Shown here: one piece after another, positions 1 through 5,863 of the stretch
Layout: each line of letters opens with the position of its first letter
Position numbering within the stretch: the first letter of the stretch is position 1
The notes under the pieces: model-generated
What the model saw: only the letters and a program-made list of their open reading frames with translations
The model's database searches: none
Told to the model about the DNA's origin: nothing
Position numbers and translations under genes: made by a program
Assembly: GCA_030599445.1 (NCBI GenBank)
Contig: JAUVOA010000089.1
Location: 1-6,647 of the forward strand
Reading direction: 5' to 3'
DNA from: Atribacterota bacterium
GTDB taxonomy: Bacteria; Atribacterota; Phoenicimicrobiia; Phoenicimicrobiales; Phoenicimicrobiaceae
DNA: 6,647 nucleotides

Positions 1-206
1 ACTTTCTCGTCCTGGGGAAAGAAAGAATTGGTCACTCTTAGTGGGTTCTTTTCCAGAATATCTTTACAAAGAGCAATCTTTTGCAGATATTCCGAATCCT
101 TAGCTACCTCCTGTGCTATGCTTACTCCAGAGAAAATCACTAAAAATATCAATACAGACAACCACAACTCCATCCTAAAAATATTTCTTTTCTTTCTAAT
201 CGACAT
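1..206 (-). CDS. Exported protein, N-terminal part only (possible DUF2914 domain)
   Basis: The reading frame opens at an ATG (204-206 on the complement) and runs off the left edge after 68 codons. An ideal AGGAGGT ribosome site (214-220) lies 7 nt upstream and fixes the start. The N-terminus is a clear signal peptide: a basic stretch (MSIRKKRNIFR), a hydrophobic core around residues 16-30, and a likely signal peptidase I site after S-I-A at residue 31. There is no lipobox. The mature part begins QEVAKDSEYLQKIALCKDI and continues to ...NPLRVTNSFFPQDEKV. The pattern C-x-D-I followed by P and then F-P before K-V resembles the opening of DUF2914 domains, but too little is present to be sure. Function is unknown and probably periplasmic or extracellular. 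Shine-Dalgarno, signal peptide and codon use all favour a real gene on this strand over the open frame on the opposite strand. Confidence 0.8.
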   Translation of the reverse strand, partial: MSIRKKRNIFRMELWLSVLIFLVIFSGVSIAQEVAKDSEYLQKIALCKDILEKNPLRVTNSFFPQDEK

Positions 207-228
207 TTACTTTACCTCCTTTTTTTAT

Positions 229-278
229 TAGTCGTTAGTGAATAGTGAATAGTCGTTAGTTTTAAATACAAGATGCAA
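229..278 (+). repeat. Heptamer tandem repeat, TAGTNNN family, copy A
   Basis: The stretch reads as consecutive 7-bp words TAGTCGT, TAGTGAA, TAGTGAA, TAGTCGT, TAGTTTT, AAATACA, then AGATGCA. It recurs at 4243-4285, with one fewer TAGTGAA unit and a single substitution over the shared 43 bases. It starts 9 nt upstream of the Shine-Dalgarno site of the leftward gene. The following bases to about 335 continue as looser TTAG/TTTTAG text. No coding potential is seen. Confidence 0.8.
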
Positions 279-370
279 AATTGGTTTTTAGTTATTAGTT
301 TTAGATTTTAGATAAAAAAATTAGTTTTAAGTTTATTGTGTTTTATGTTACGCCACGAATCTGGTATAGG

Positions 371-490
371 GGGGCGGATTCATCTGCCCCGGTTTATTTG
401 GTGTTTTTTCAGCGGGTTCGATGAATCGAACCCTTACCTTAGTTTAGAGACAGGCCTTTTTCGTTTTCACTAGGACAGGCCCGCTGTCCT
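371..490. repeat. Cluster of three GC-rich palindromes
   Basis: Three hairpins are spaced about 25-40 nt apart in an otherwise AT-rich spacer. The first is 371-378/383-390 (GGGGCGGA, loop TTCA, TCTGCCCC; one G-T wobble). The second is 414-421/426-433 (GGGTTCGA, loop TGAA, perfect). The third is 472-478/484-490 (AGGACAG, 5-nt loop, CTGTCCT, perfect). GACAGGCC occurs at 450-457 and again at 474-481. None is followed by a T run in either direction, so they do not look like terminators. They resemble REP/MITE-type dispersed palindromes. Together with the heptamer repeat they account for most of the gene-free interval 207-588. Confidence 0.65.
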
Positions 491-588
491 GCTAATAACT
501 AACCGACTAGAATAAACCAACTAACTAAATACTTATTCTCCACTCCAACCCCAAATTCCTGCATACTTTCAAAAAAATATTATTTATT
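491..588. other. Gene-free AT-rich spacer
   Basis: No open frame with a ribosome site is visible on either strand. The first part (about 491-530) is made of CTAA/AACC words like those in the inverted repeat at 4290-4379. The remainder is A/T runs leading into the fmdB-like terminator. I found no convincing promoter for the leftward gene whose start is at 206, although one must lie in 207-588 unless it is read from further upstream. Confidence 0.5.
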
Positions 589-639
589 TTTAAAAATAAA
601 AAAAGTAACGGCTTATCTTTACTAAAACCATTACCTTTT
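589..639 (-). terminator. Intrinsic terminator of the FmdB-like gene
   Basis: Read on the minus strand, AAAAGGTAATGG (639-628) pairs with CCGTTACTTTTT (611-600) around a 16-nt loop, then runs into a T-rich tail. Two of the twelve pairs are G-U wobbles that work only in the minus-strand RNA, since the plus-strand RNA would have A-C mismatches. That polarity supports a terminator for the leftward gene ending at 671. Confidence 0.75.
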
Positions 640-670
640 AAAATTTTTTATTTGTATAAAATTTTTATTT

Positions 671-895
671 TTATCCACAGGTAGAACAAGAACCCGATGA
701 GCAAGAGCTGCAAGAGCTTGAACTCATCGAAGATGAAGTTTTTCCGGTGCAGAACCCGCAGCCATTAAAAATCCTCTTGATATCCCTGCTATTACATTTG
801 GTACAGGATATCTTGCCTTCTTCCATCTCTTTGATAGTTGCTCTAACCTCAAAGGTCTGATGGCAGTCCTGACATTCAAAATCATAGTTTGGCAT
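671..895 (-). CDS. FmdB-family putative zinc-ribbon protein
   Basis: This 74-residue protein has the FmdB/CxxC-CxxC zinc-ribbon layout. It opens with M-P-x-Y-D-F-E-C, a CxxC pair at C8/C11, F15-E16, a second pair at C31/C34 and then R41-I42-F43. The four cysteines probably bind one zinc. The family is named after FmdB, linked to regulation of formamidase in Methylophilus, but most members have no known role, so 'regulatory protein' is only a family label. The C-terminal part (residues 46-74) is almost only Ser, Cys and Gly, with C46/C49, C62/C65 and C70/C73 pairs. Such tails are seen in the family and could bind more metal. A GGAAGG site lies about 10 nt before the ATG. It is divergent from the potassium genes, with its own promoter and terminator, so a shared role is not implied. 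Confidence 0.88.
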   Translation of the reverse strand: MPNYDFECQDCHQTFEVRATIKEMEEGKISCTKCNSRDIKRIFNGCGFCTGKTSSSMSSSSCSSCSSGSCSTCG

Positions 896-959
896 TTCAA
901 TTTTTCCTTCCTTTTCATACTATTTTTGTCAAGTTTATTTTCTATATCTATTTATACTC

Positions 960-988
960 CTTATACTCCAAACTATCCTTTCTGTCAA
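960..988 (-). promoter_or_regulatory. Sigma70-type promoter for the FmdB-like gene
   Basis: On the minus strand a perfect -35 TTGACA (988-983) is followed after 17 nt by TATAAG (965-960), a five-of-six -10 match. The predicted transcript would begin near 953, giving a leader of about 58 nt before the ATG at 895. A second TTGACA (932-927) has no -10 at proper spacing. Confidence 0.65.
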
Positions 989-1061
989 GAAAAAATCTAT
1001 AAAATTTGTTTCCCTATCCGCTATATTTTCTTCTATTTCTTTTCTTTTCTCTTTTTCTTTT

Positions 1062-1101
1062 TTTTCTTTACTCGATACTCAATACTATATACTATATACT
1101 G
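1062..1101 (-). repeat. Heptamer tandem repeat, AGTATNN type, minus orientation
   Basis: On the complement this reads as 7-bp units AGTATAT, AGTATAT, AGTATTG, AGTATCG, then AGTAAAGAAAA. It aligns without gaps with 5782-5821 at 35 of 40 positions. It is followed (1021-1061 on the given strand) by a long pyrimidine tract. It sits between the two divergent promoters, 9 nt from the -35 of the trkA leader. Confidence 0.75.
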
Positions 1102-1110
1102 TCTTAAAGT

Positions 1111-1139
1111 TTGACAAATACTTAAAAAGGGTATAAAAT
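1111..1139 (+). promoter_or_regulatory. Sigma70-type promoter of the riboswitch-trkA-trkH transcript
   Basis: A perfect TTGACA (1111-1116) and a TAAAAT -10 (1134-1139) are separated by the optimal 17 nt. An overlapping TATAAA at 1132 would give a 15-nt spacer. Transcription should start near 1146, just before the riboswitch aptamer. Confidence 0.8.
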
Positions 1140-1154
1140 TCGAAAGTAAAAAAG

Positions 1155-1316
1155 GACTATTATATTTTAATCGTTAAATCCCTCAAAAGGAGGGAACGGG
1201 GGAACCAAGATTTTGGGGTGAATCTCATTGCCTCTAATTTTAGTAATGAGTAGAGCAATCCTTTCAGCTCGAACCCGTCAGCTAACCTCGTCAGCGCGGA
1301 AGGAGATATGATAATC
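1155..1316 (+). ncRNA. Cyclic di-AMP riboswitch (ydaO/yuaA class)
   Basis: The conserved blocks of this aptamer appear in order and at usual spacing: ACGGGGGAACC (1196-1206), TTGGGGTGAATC (1213-1224), TAGAGCAATC (1251-1260), GAACCCGTCAGCTAACC (1271-1287), CTCGTCAGCG (1287-1296) and GGAAGGAGA (1298-1306). Supporting helices are visible: CCCTC/GAGGG (1180-1184/1190-1194), CCAA/TTGG flanking GATT, CTCATT/AATGAG (1224-1229/1245-1250) and GAGC/GCTC (1253-1256/1267-1270). A plausible closing P1 pairs ATTATA (1159-1164) with TATGAT (1307-1312), so the outer limits are approximate. The class binds c-di-AMP and normally turns expression off. Its known targets include K+ uptake genes such as ktrAB, which matches the trkA-trkH genes directly downstream. 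Confidence 0.95.
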
Positions 1317-1340
1317 AGGATATATTTTTTAAATATTTCA

Positions 1341-1372
1341 GAGAAACTAAAATCGAATAGTTTCTCTTTTTT
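1341..1372 (+). terminator. Riboswitch expression platform: intrinsic terminator
   Basis: GAGAAACTA (1341-1349) and TAGTTTCTC (1358-1366) form a perfect 9-bp stem with an 8-nt loop, followed directly by TTTTTT (1367-1372). It lies about 25 nt after the aptamer and 72 nt before the trkA start, so it would end transcription before the genes when the switch is in its off state. The aptamer is not itself a terminator. An antiterminator partner was not identified with certainty. Confidence 0.88.
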
Positions 1373-1429
1373 AGTTAAAAGGATACAATAAATAACTGAT
1401 TTACTTTGAAGTTTAAAGAAAAATAAAAT

Positions 1430-1447
1430 GAGGTGATGAATCTCTTG
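1430..1447 (+). promoter_or_regulatory. Ribosome site deciding the TTG start of trkA
   Basis: GAGGTGAT (1430-1437) is an extended match to the Shine-Dalgarno consensus and ends 7 nt before TTG at 1445. An in-frame GTG (1433) and ATG (1436) lie inside this site and so cannot be its start codons. The TTG start yields the family-typical opening M-K-I-I-I-I-G-A-G. Confidence 0.8.
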
Positions 1448-2791
1448 AAAATAATTATCATAGGAGCAGGAAAAGTCGGTTGTCAAATAGCTAAAACTCT
1501 TTCTTTAGAAAATCACGATGTAACATTAATCGAAAAAAATGATATAATCCGACAGTCTGCTCAAAATAATTTAGATGTACTCACTATTTTAGGCAATGGA
1601 GCTAATGTTCGTACTTTAGAAGAAGCAGGAATTAAACAAGCAGATATGGTAATCGCTGTAACCAGCAGTGATGAAGTAAACATGGTAGCCTGCATGACTG
1701 CAAAACAATTTGGTGTACCTCAAAAAATTGCCCGTATTAGAAATCCTGAATATCTGTATGCCAATGCCTTATCACGAGAAAAATTAGGAATAGATCTTAC
1801 TATCAATCCGGAAAGAGCTACCGCCAAAGAAATAGTTAAATTACTTAAATCTCCAATAAATGTTGCTCAAGTACAGAGCTTCGCCGGAGGGAAGGTTCAG
1901 CTTTTTGAACTTAAAGTTGAAGACAGTTTCCCTTTTATTAACCAACAATTAAAATCTATTATCTTTAAATATCCTGTATTAGTTGCCGCTATCTTCCGAA
2001 ATGACAAAATAATTATTCCTGGCGGAGAAGAAAAAATTACTGCAGGCGATAACTTATATGTTTTAATTAAAAAAGATTATTTTTCAGGGCTAAGTGAAAT
2101 TTTCAACGAAAAAACTCTGAATATGCAAAATGTTATGATTTTGGGAGGAAGCAGAATTGCTATTCAAACTGCCGCAATATTAGCAAAACTCGGTATTGAT
2201 ACTAAGTTGATTGAAAGAGATAAAGAAAAATGTGAAAAAATTGCCGAAAGTCTTCCTCGCACCCTGGTAATAAATGGTGATGGTACCAATATTGATCTAT
2301 TAAAATCTGAAGGCATAGAAACCACCGATGGTTTCGTTGCAGTCACTGGATTTGATGAAGATAATCTTTTAGTAGCCTTATTAGCCAAACACCTGGGCAC
2401 AAAAAAGGTAATTGCCAAAGTAGATAGAGTGAATTATATTCCTATACTGAAAAAAATTGGAGTAGATGCTGTGGTAAATCCCAGGATGACTACTGCTTCT
2501 GCCATCTTACGATTTATTCGAAGAGGGAAAATTATCTCTTTAACTTTGCTAAAAGAAGGAGAAGCAGAAGTTATTGAATTGATAGTTAGTCCCCACTCAA
2601 AAATTATCAATACACCATTAAAAAAAGCTAATTTGCCTCAAGATACCATTATCGGCGCAATTGTTCGTAAAGATGAAGTTATTATCCCTCACGGTAATGA
2701 TGTCATTCAGCCTAAAGATAGAATAATCATCTTTGCCTTGTCATCTGATATAAAGAAAATTGAAAAAATATTCGATGGTGGGGAGAAATAA
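1445..2791 (+). CDS. trkA: Trk potassium uptake system regulatory subunit TrkA
   Basis: This is the cytosolic gating-ring subunit of the Trk K+ uptake system. It binds nucleotides and opens or closes the TrkH pore. The 448-residue product (E. coli TrkA is about 458) has the tandem arrangement RCK_N, RCK_C, RCK_N, RCK_C at roughly 1-125, 139-212, 228-345 and 366-444. The first Rossmann motif is G7-A-G-K-V-G12, with acidic E30 ending strand 2, and it is followed by GNGANVRTLEEAGI and ADMVIAVTSSDEVN. The second motif reads G-G-S-R-I-A (234-239), so the last glycine is replaced by alanine, and E257 ends its second strand. Start choice is explained by the Shine-Dalgarno at 1430. It is the first gene after the c-di-AMP riboswitch and terminator and lies 2 nt before trkH, so expression should fall when c-di-AMP is high. 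The family assignment is firm. Confidence 0.96.
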   Translation: MKIIIIGAGKVGCQIAKTLSLENHDVTLIEKNDIIRQSAQNNLDVLTILGNGANVRTLEEAGIKQADMVIAVTSSDEVNMVACMTAKQFGVPQKIARIRNPEYLYANALSREKLGIDLTINPERATAKEIVKLLKSPINVAQVQSFAGGKVQLFELKVEDSFPFINQQLKSIIFKYPVLVAAIFRNDKIIIPGGEEKITAGDNLYVLIKKDYFSGLSEIFNEKTLNMQNVMILGGSRIAIQTAAILAKLGIDTKLIERDKEKCEKIAESLPRTLVINGDGTNIDLLKSEGIETTDGFVAVTGFDEDNLLVALLAKHLGTKKVIAKVDRVNYIPILKKIGVDAVVNPRMTTASAILRFIRRGKIISLTLLKEGEAEVIELIVSPHSKIINTPLKKANLPQDTIIGAIVRKDEVIIPHGNDVIQPKDRIIIFALSSDIKKIEKIFDGGEK

Positions 2792-2793
2792 AA

Positions 2794-4236
2794 TTGAAAT
2801 ACAAGATTGTCCTAAATACCTTGGGAAGCCTTTTATTTTTTTTAGGATTAAGCATGCTGTTTCCTCTTTTGTATGCTATTTACTATCAGGAACCAGCAAT
2901 TAATGCTTTCATACTTTCTATGGCAATTACTTCTTTAAGTGGTTTTTTACTATGGAAATACTTTTCTTCAGAAGAACCTATCGGTCATAAAGAAGGATTT
3001 GCTATTGCTGTCCTGGGGTGGATATTTGCTGCCGGCTTTGGAGCACTCCCCTTTTTATTTGCCGGTACTTTCCCCAGTTTTATTGATGCTTATTTTGAAT
3101 CAATGTCCGGATTTACCACTACCGGGGCTACAGTACTTGTCCCTATTGAAGGAAACCCTTATTCAATTCTTTTCTGGCGGAACTTTATCCAGTGGTTGGG
3201 CGGCATGGGGATTATAGTTTTGGTAGTAGCTATCCTTCCGGCTTTGGGGGCAGGAGGAATGCAATTATTTAAATCAGAGGTCCCCGGACCGGAACCGGAT
3301 AGGTTGAAGCCCAGAATTAAAGAGACCGCTAAACTTCTCTGGGCAGTATATATATTATTTTCTGTTTTACAGGTAGCTTGTTTATATTTTACCGGAATGT
3401 CCTTATTTGATGCCCTTACCCATATGTTCGGCACCATGCCTACAGGAGGATTCACTCCCAGAAACCTAAGTGTAGGAGCATATGATAATCCTGTTTTTGA
3501 AAATATAATAATTCTCTTTATGTTTATCGCCGGTGCAAACTTTACTCTTCATTATAAGGCTCTTCATGGAAACCTAAAAAGTTTGTTTAAAGATAAAGAA
3601 TTTCTTTTTTACAGTGGAGTGATATTATTCTCAATCTTGGCTATTGCTACAGAACTTAGATTTTATATTTATAATTCAATCTTTACCGCTCTAAGATATG
3701 CTTCTTTTCAGGTTGTATCTATAGCCACTACTACCGGCTTTGTAACTGCTGATTATGATGTCTGGCCGGCATTTTCTAAAAGCGTATTACTAATCTTAAT
3801 GTTTATAGGCGGTTGCGCCGGTTCAACTGGAGGGGCCATTAAAAATATTCGAGTTCTCCTCCTCTTAAAACAGGCCTATAGAGAATTTCGTAAGTTGATT
3901 CATCCTCAAGCGGTAACTCCGATTAGATTGGGGGACAAAGTAGTTTCTGAAAATGTGATGCGGAATATTACCGGATTTTTCTTTCTTTATATCTTTATCT
4001 TTGTTATCTCTTCTTTTATAATGACTATATTGGGGCTGGATATAGTAAGTGCAATGGCATCAGTTGCCGCCACTTTAGGGAATGTAGGACCTGGTCTTGG
4101 GCTTGTTGGCCCGGTTCAGACCTATGCCGTTATACCACCTTTGGGGAAAATTGTTTTAACTCTTTGTATGTTGTTGGGTCGATTGGAAATATATACTGTC
4201 CTGATTCTGGTAGTCCCGGAATTCTGGAGAAAATAA
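2794..4236 (+). CDS. trkH: Trk potassium uptake system membrane subunit TrkH
   Basis: This is the integral inner-membrane K+ translocating subunit, driven by membrane potential and ion gradients and gated by TrkA. It has 480 residues (E. coli TrkH 483) and four membrane-pore-membrane repeats. All four filter loops are intact: T-T-T-G-A-T (108-113), P-T-G-G-F (216-220), T-T-T-G-F (312-316) and G-N-V-G-P-G (429-434). The intramembrane gate segment is G339-G-C-A-G-S-T-G-G-A-I-K350, with Ala at 348 where Gly is common. N-terminal hydrophobic segments at about 7-29 and 36-54 are the extra TrkH-type helices absent from KtrB. The start is TTG, 2 nt after the trkA stop, with GGGGAG (2780-2785) at 8-nt spacing inside the trkA end, so translational coupling is likely. 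It shares the riboswitch-controlled transcript. No T-run terminator follows it. Confidence 0.95.
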   Translation: MKYKIVLNTLGSLLFFLGLSMLFPLLYAIYYQEPAINAFILSMAITSLSGFLLWKYFSSEEPIGHKEGFAIAVLGWIFAAGFGALPFLFAGTFPSFIDAYFESMSGFTTTGATVLVPIEGNPYSILFWRNFIQWLGGMGIIVLVVAILPALGAGGMQLFKSEVPGPEPDRLKPRIKETAKLLWAVYILFSVLQVACLYFTGMSLFDALTHMFGTMPTGGFTPRNLSVGAYDNPVFENIIILFMFIAGANFTLHYKALHGNLKSLFKDKEFLFYSGVILFSILAIATELRFYIYNSIFTALRYASFQVVSIATTTGFVTADYDVWPAFSKSVLLILMFIGGCAGSTGGAIKNIRVLLLLKQAYREFRKLIHPQAVTPIRLGDKVVSENVMRNITGFFFLYIFIFVISSFIMTILGLDIVSAMASVAATLGNVGPGLGLVGPVQTYAVIPPLGKIVLTLCMLLGRLEIYTVLILVVPEFWRK

Positions 4237-4242
4237 TTAAGC

Positions 4243-4285
4243 TAGTCGTTAGTGAATAGTCGTTAGTTTTAAATACAAAATGCAA
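4243..4285 (+). repeat. Heptamer tandem repeat, TAGTNNN family, copy B
   Basis: This is the second copy of the element at 229-278: TAGTCGT, TAGTGAA, TAGTCGT, TAGTTTT, AAATACA, AAATGCA. It begins 7 nt after the trkH stop codon. Relative to copy A one 7-bp TAGTGAA unit is missing and one base differs (AAATG against AGATG). Confidence 0.8.
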
Positions 4286-4289
4286 GATA

Positions 4290-4379
4290 AATTAGTTAAC
4301 TGGTTTTCTGGTTAGTTTGTTAGTTTGTTTAATACTAATAATTTATCAACCAACTAACCAGCTAACCAAGTAACTAATT
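4290..4379. repeat. Long imperfect inverted repeat built of octamers
   Basis: Arms 4290-4317 and 4352-4379 are complementary at 24 of 28 positions around a 34-nt loop. Both arms are runs of 8-bp words: AACTGGTT, TTCTGGTT, AGTTTGTT, AGTTTGTT from 4298, and ATCAACCA, ACTAACCA, GCTAACCA, AGTAACTA from 4345. A transcript could fold into a long hairpin between trkH and ktrB, but no T run follows, so it is not a standard terminator. Confidence 0.7.
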
Positions 4380-4426
4380 AACGAATCAAGAGGTACAATT
4401 AAATTAAAAGCTAAATTTAAAAAAAC

Positions 4427-4442
4427 GGGGGGAAGAGCCATA
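4427..4442 (+). promoter_or_regulatory. Ribosome site pointing to an ATA start for ktrB
   Basis: GGGGGG (4427-4432) can pair with the CCUCC of 16S rRNA and is followed after 7 nt by ATA (4440-4442). From the preceding in-frame stop (TAA, 4371-4373) to the GTG at 4509 there is no in-frame ATG, GTG, TTG or CTG. ATA at 4440, or the next codon ATA at 4443, is the best available initiation site. Confidence 0.55.
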
Positions 4443-5780
4443 ATACTTAATAAGGCCTTTCAAGAAAAAAAACTATCGCCACCTCAGGTATTAGTATTAG
4501 GATTTTTAGTGGTAATTACCATAGGGACTATTCTTCTTAACCTTCCCTCAGCTTCCAGCACTGCAAAGAGTATCGGTTTTATCAATGCCCTTTTTACTGC
4601 TACTTCCGCCACCTGTGTCACCGGATTGATTGTGCTGGATACCGGTAAGGATTTTTCTGCTTTTGGGCAATTAGTTATCCTTATTCTCTTACAATGCGGT
4701 GGATTAGGGATAATGACTATGTCTACAATGTTTGCCTTTTTAGCAGGGAAAAGAATCTCTTTAAGACAAAGATTAATAATGCAGGAATCTCTAAACCAAT
4801 TTTCTATCGGAGGATTAGTCCGTTTAGCCAAATACATCTTAATATTTACCGCAGTCATTGAAGTTTTAGGAGCAGTTATTTTGTTCCTTTGCTGGCAGAG
4901 AATCTATTCCCCATTACAAGCTTTGTACCTGGCAGTCTTTCATTCTATCTCCGCCTTTTGCAATGCCGGATTCTCTCTCTTTTCAGATAGCATAATGCAC
5001 TATAAAGGAGATTTGATTATTAATCTTATTTTTATGATTTTAATTATATTGGGAGGGATCGGATTCTTGGTTTTATTAGAACTTTTTCAATACGGAAAAA
5101 ACGGGACCCTCTCCTTGCACGCTAAATTAGCTTTAAAGATTAGTCTTATCCTTATTCTAATCGGATTTACAATTATATTCTTTATAGAATCCAATAACCC
5201 TTCTACCCTAAGAGATTTAAATTTCTCCGAAAAAATATATGGTTCAATTTTCCAATCAGTTACCGCCCGTACCGCAGGTTTTAATACCATCCATATCGGA
5301 AATATGCAAAATGCTACTCTTTTCTTAATTATTATCTTGATGTTTATTGGCGCCTCCCCCAGTTCTACCGGGGGAGGAGTTAAGACTACTACTTTTGGCT
5401 TACTTATATTATATGTCTTTTCCTCGCTAAAAGGGAAAGAAGAAATCCAAATCTTTAAAAGAAGAATATCACAGGATATCATTCCTAAAGTTTTAACCGT
5501 TATCACCCTCTCCTTGGGTCTGGTTATTATCATGACCATTCTATTATCCCATGTAGAAGGTGAAGATTTTATAAAAGTATTATTCGAGGTTGTTTCTGCT
5601 TTTGGTACAGTAGGATTATCAACAGGTATTACTTCATCTTTGAGTATAGCTGGTAAGATTATAATTATTATCACTATGTTTACCGGTAGAATTGGTCCTT
5701 TAGGTCTTGCCTTATCATTAATTCAAAAGCGAGAACCAGAAATGATTAAATATCCTGAAGAGAAAATTATGGTAGGATGA
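4440..5780 (+). CDS. ktrB: Ktr potassium uptake system membrane subunit KtrB (apparent ATA start)
   Basis: This is the K+ translocating subunit of the Na+-dependent Ktr system in the cytoplasmic membrane, assembled on a KtrA ring. Counted from ATA at 4440 it has 446 residues, matching B. subtilis KtrB (about 445). The first residues include the family-conserved L-S-P-P-Q-V-L-V-L-G-F (12-22). These would be lost if the first canonical codon, GTG at 4509, were used. Four filter loops are present: T-C-V-T-G (58-62), N-A-G-F (175-178), T-A-G-F (278-281) and G-T-V-G-L (389-393). The gate loop is G-A-S-P-S-S-T-G-G-G-V-K (304-315). The C-terminus I-K-Y-P-E-E-K-I-M-V-G is typical of KtrB and unlike TrkH. 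It lies 203 nt after trkH, beyond repeats, with no clear promoter of its own seen. A canonical start masked by an assembly error is the main alternative. Confidence 0.94.
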   Translation: MILNKAFQEKKLSPPQVLVLGFLVVITIGTILLNLPSASSTAKSIGFINALFTATSATCVTGLIVLDTGKDFSAFGQLVILILLQCGGLGIMTMSTMFAFLAGKRISLRQRLIMQESLNQFSIGGLVRLAKYILIFTAVIEVLGAVILFLCWQRIYSPLQALYLAVFHSISAFCNAGFSLFSDSIMHYKGDLIINLIFMILIILGGIGFLVLLELFQYGKNGTLSLHAKLALKISLILILIGFTIIFFIESNNPSTLRDLNFSEKIYGSIFQSVTARTAGFNTIHIGNMQNATLFLIIILMFIGASPSSTGGGVKTTTFGLLILYVFSSLKGKEEIQIFKRRISQDIIPKVLTVITLSLGLVIIMTILLSHVEGEDFIKVLFEVVSAFGTVGLSTGITSSLSIAGKIIIIITMFTGRIGPLGLALSLIQKREPEMIKYPEEKIMVG

Positions 5781-5781
5781 T

Positions 5782-5821
5782 CAGTATATAGTATGTAGTA
5801 TATAGTATATAGTAAAGAAAA
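5782..5821 (+). repeat. Heptamer tandem repeat, AGTATAT type
   Basis: Four 7-bp units (AGTATAT, AGTATGT, AGTATAT, AGTATAT) end in AGTAAAGAAAA. It is the same element as 1062-1101 on the opposite strand (35 of 40 identical) and begins directly after the ktrB stop codon. Confidence 0.78.
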
Positions 5822-5863
5822 GGTAGAAAAGTATAATTCAGGAGTCAGAAGACAAAATAAATT

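Noticed and set aside
28..231. Plus-strand open frame of 67 codons
   Set aside because: No ribosome site. The complement carries a strong Shine-Dalgarno, ATG and signal peptide, so this is a shadow of that gene.
371..490. Rho-independent terminators
   Set aside because: The hairpins are stable but none is followed by a T run on the relevant strand, and the leftward gene before them already has a terminator at 589-639.
927..932. Second minus-strand TTGACA near the FmdB-like gene
   Set aside because: No -10 element lies 16-18 nt downstream. The purine-rich ribosome site occupies that position.
860..1114. Plus-strand open frame of 84 codons, Phe- and Ile-rich
   Set aside because: It overlaps the FmdB-like gene start, its promoter and the pyrimidine tract of a repeat. 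Its composition comes from poly-T DNA and it has no ribosome site.
1160..1486. Minus-strand open frame of 108 codons
   Set aside because: It lies opposite the riboswitch, the terminator and the trkA start, and its product matches nothing recognisable.
3159..3455. Minus-strand open frame of 98 codons inside trkH
   Set aside because: It is a shadow of the conserved TrkH filter and loop region, with no ribosome site.
4280..4315. Small ATG frame between trkH and ktrB
   Set aside because: It has 11 codons ending at TAG, no ribosome site and lies within repeat text. It is not in frame with ktrB.
5087..5674. Minus-strand open frame of 195 codons
   Set aside because: It is antisense to well-conserved ktrB coding sequence. 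It is long only because of codon composition on the other strand.
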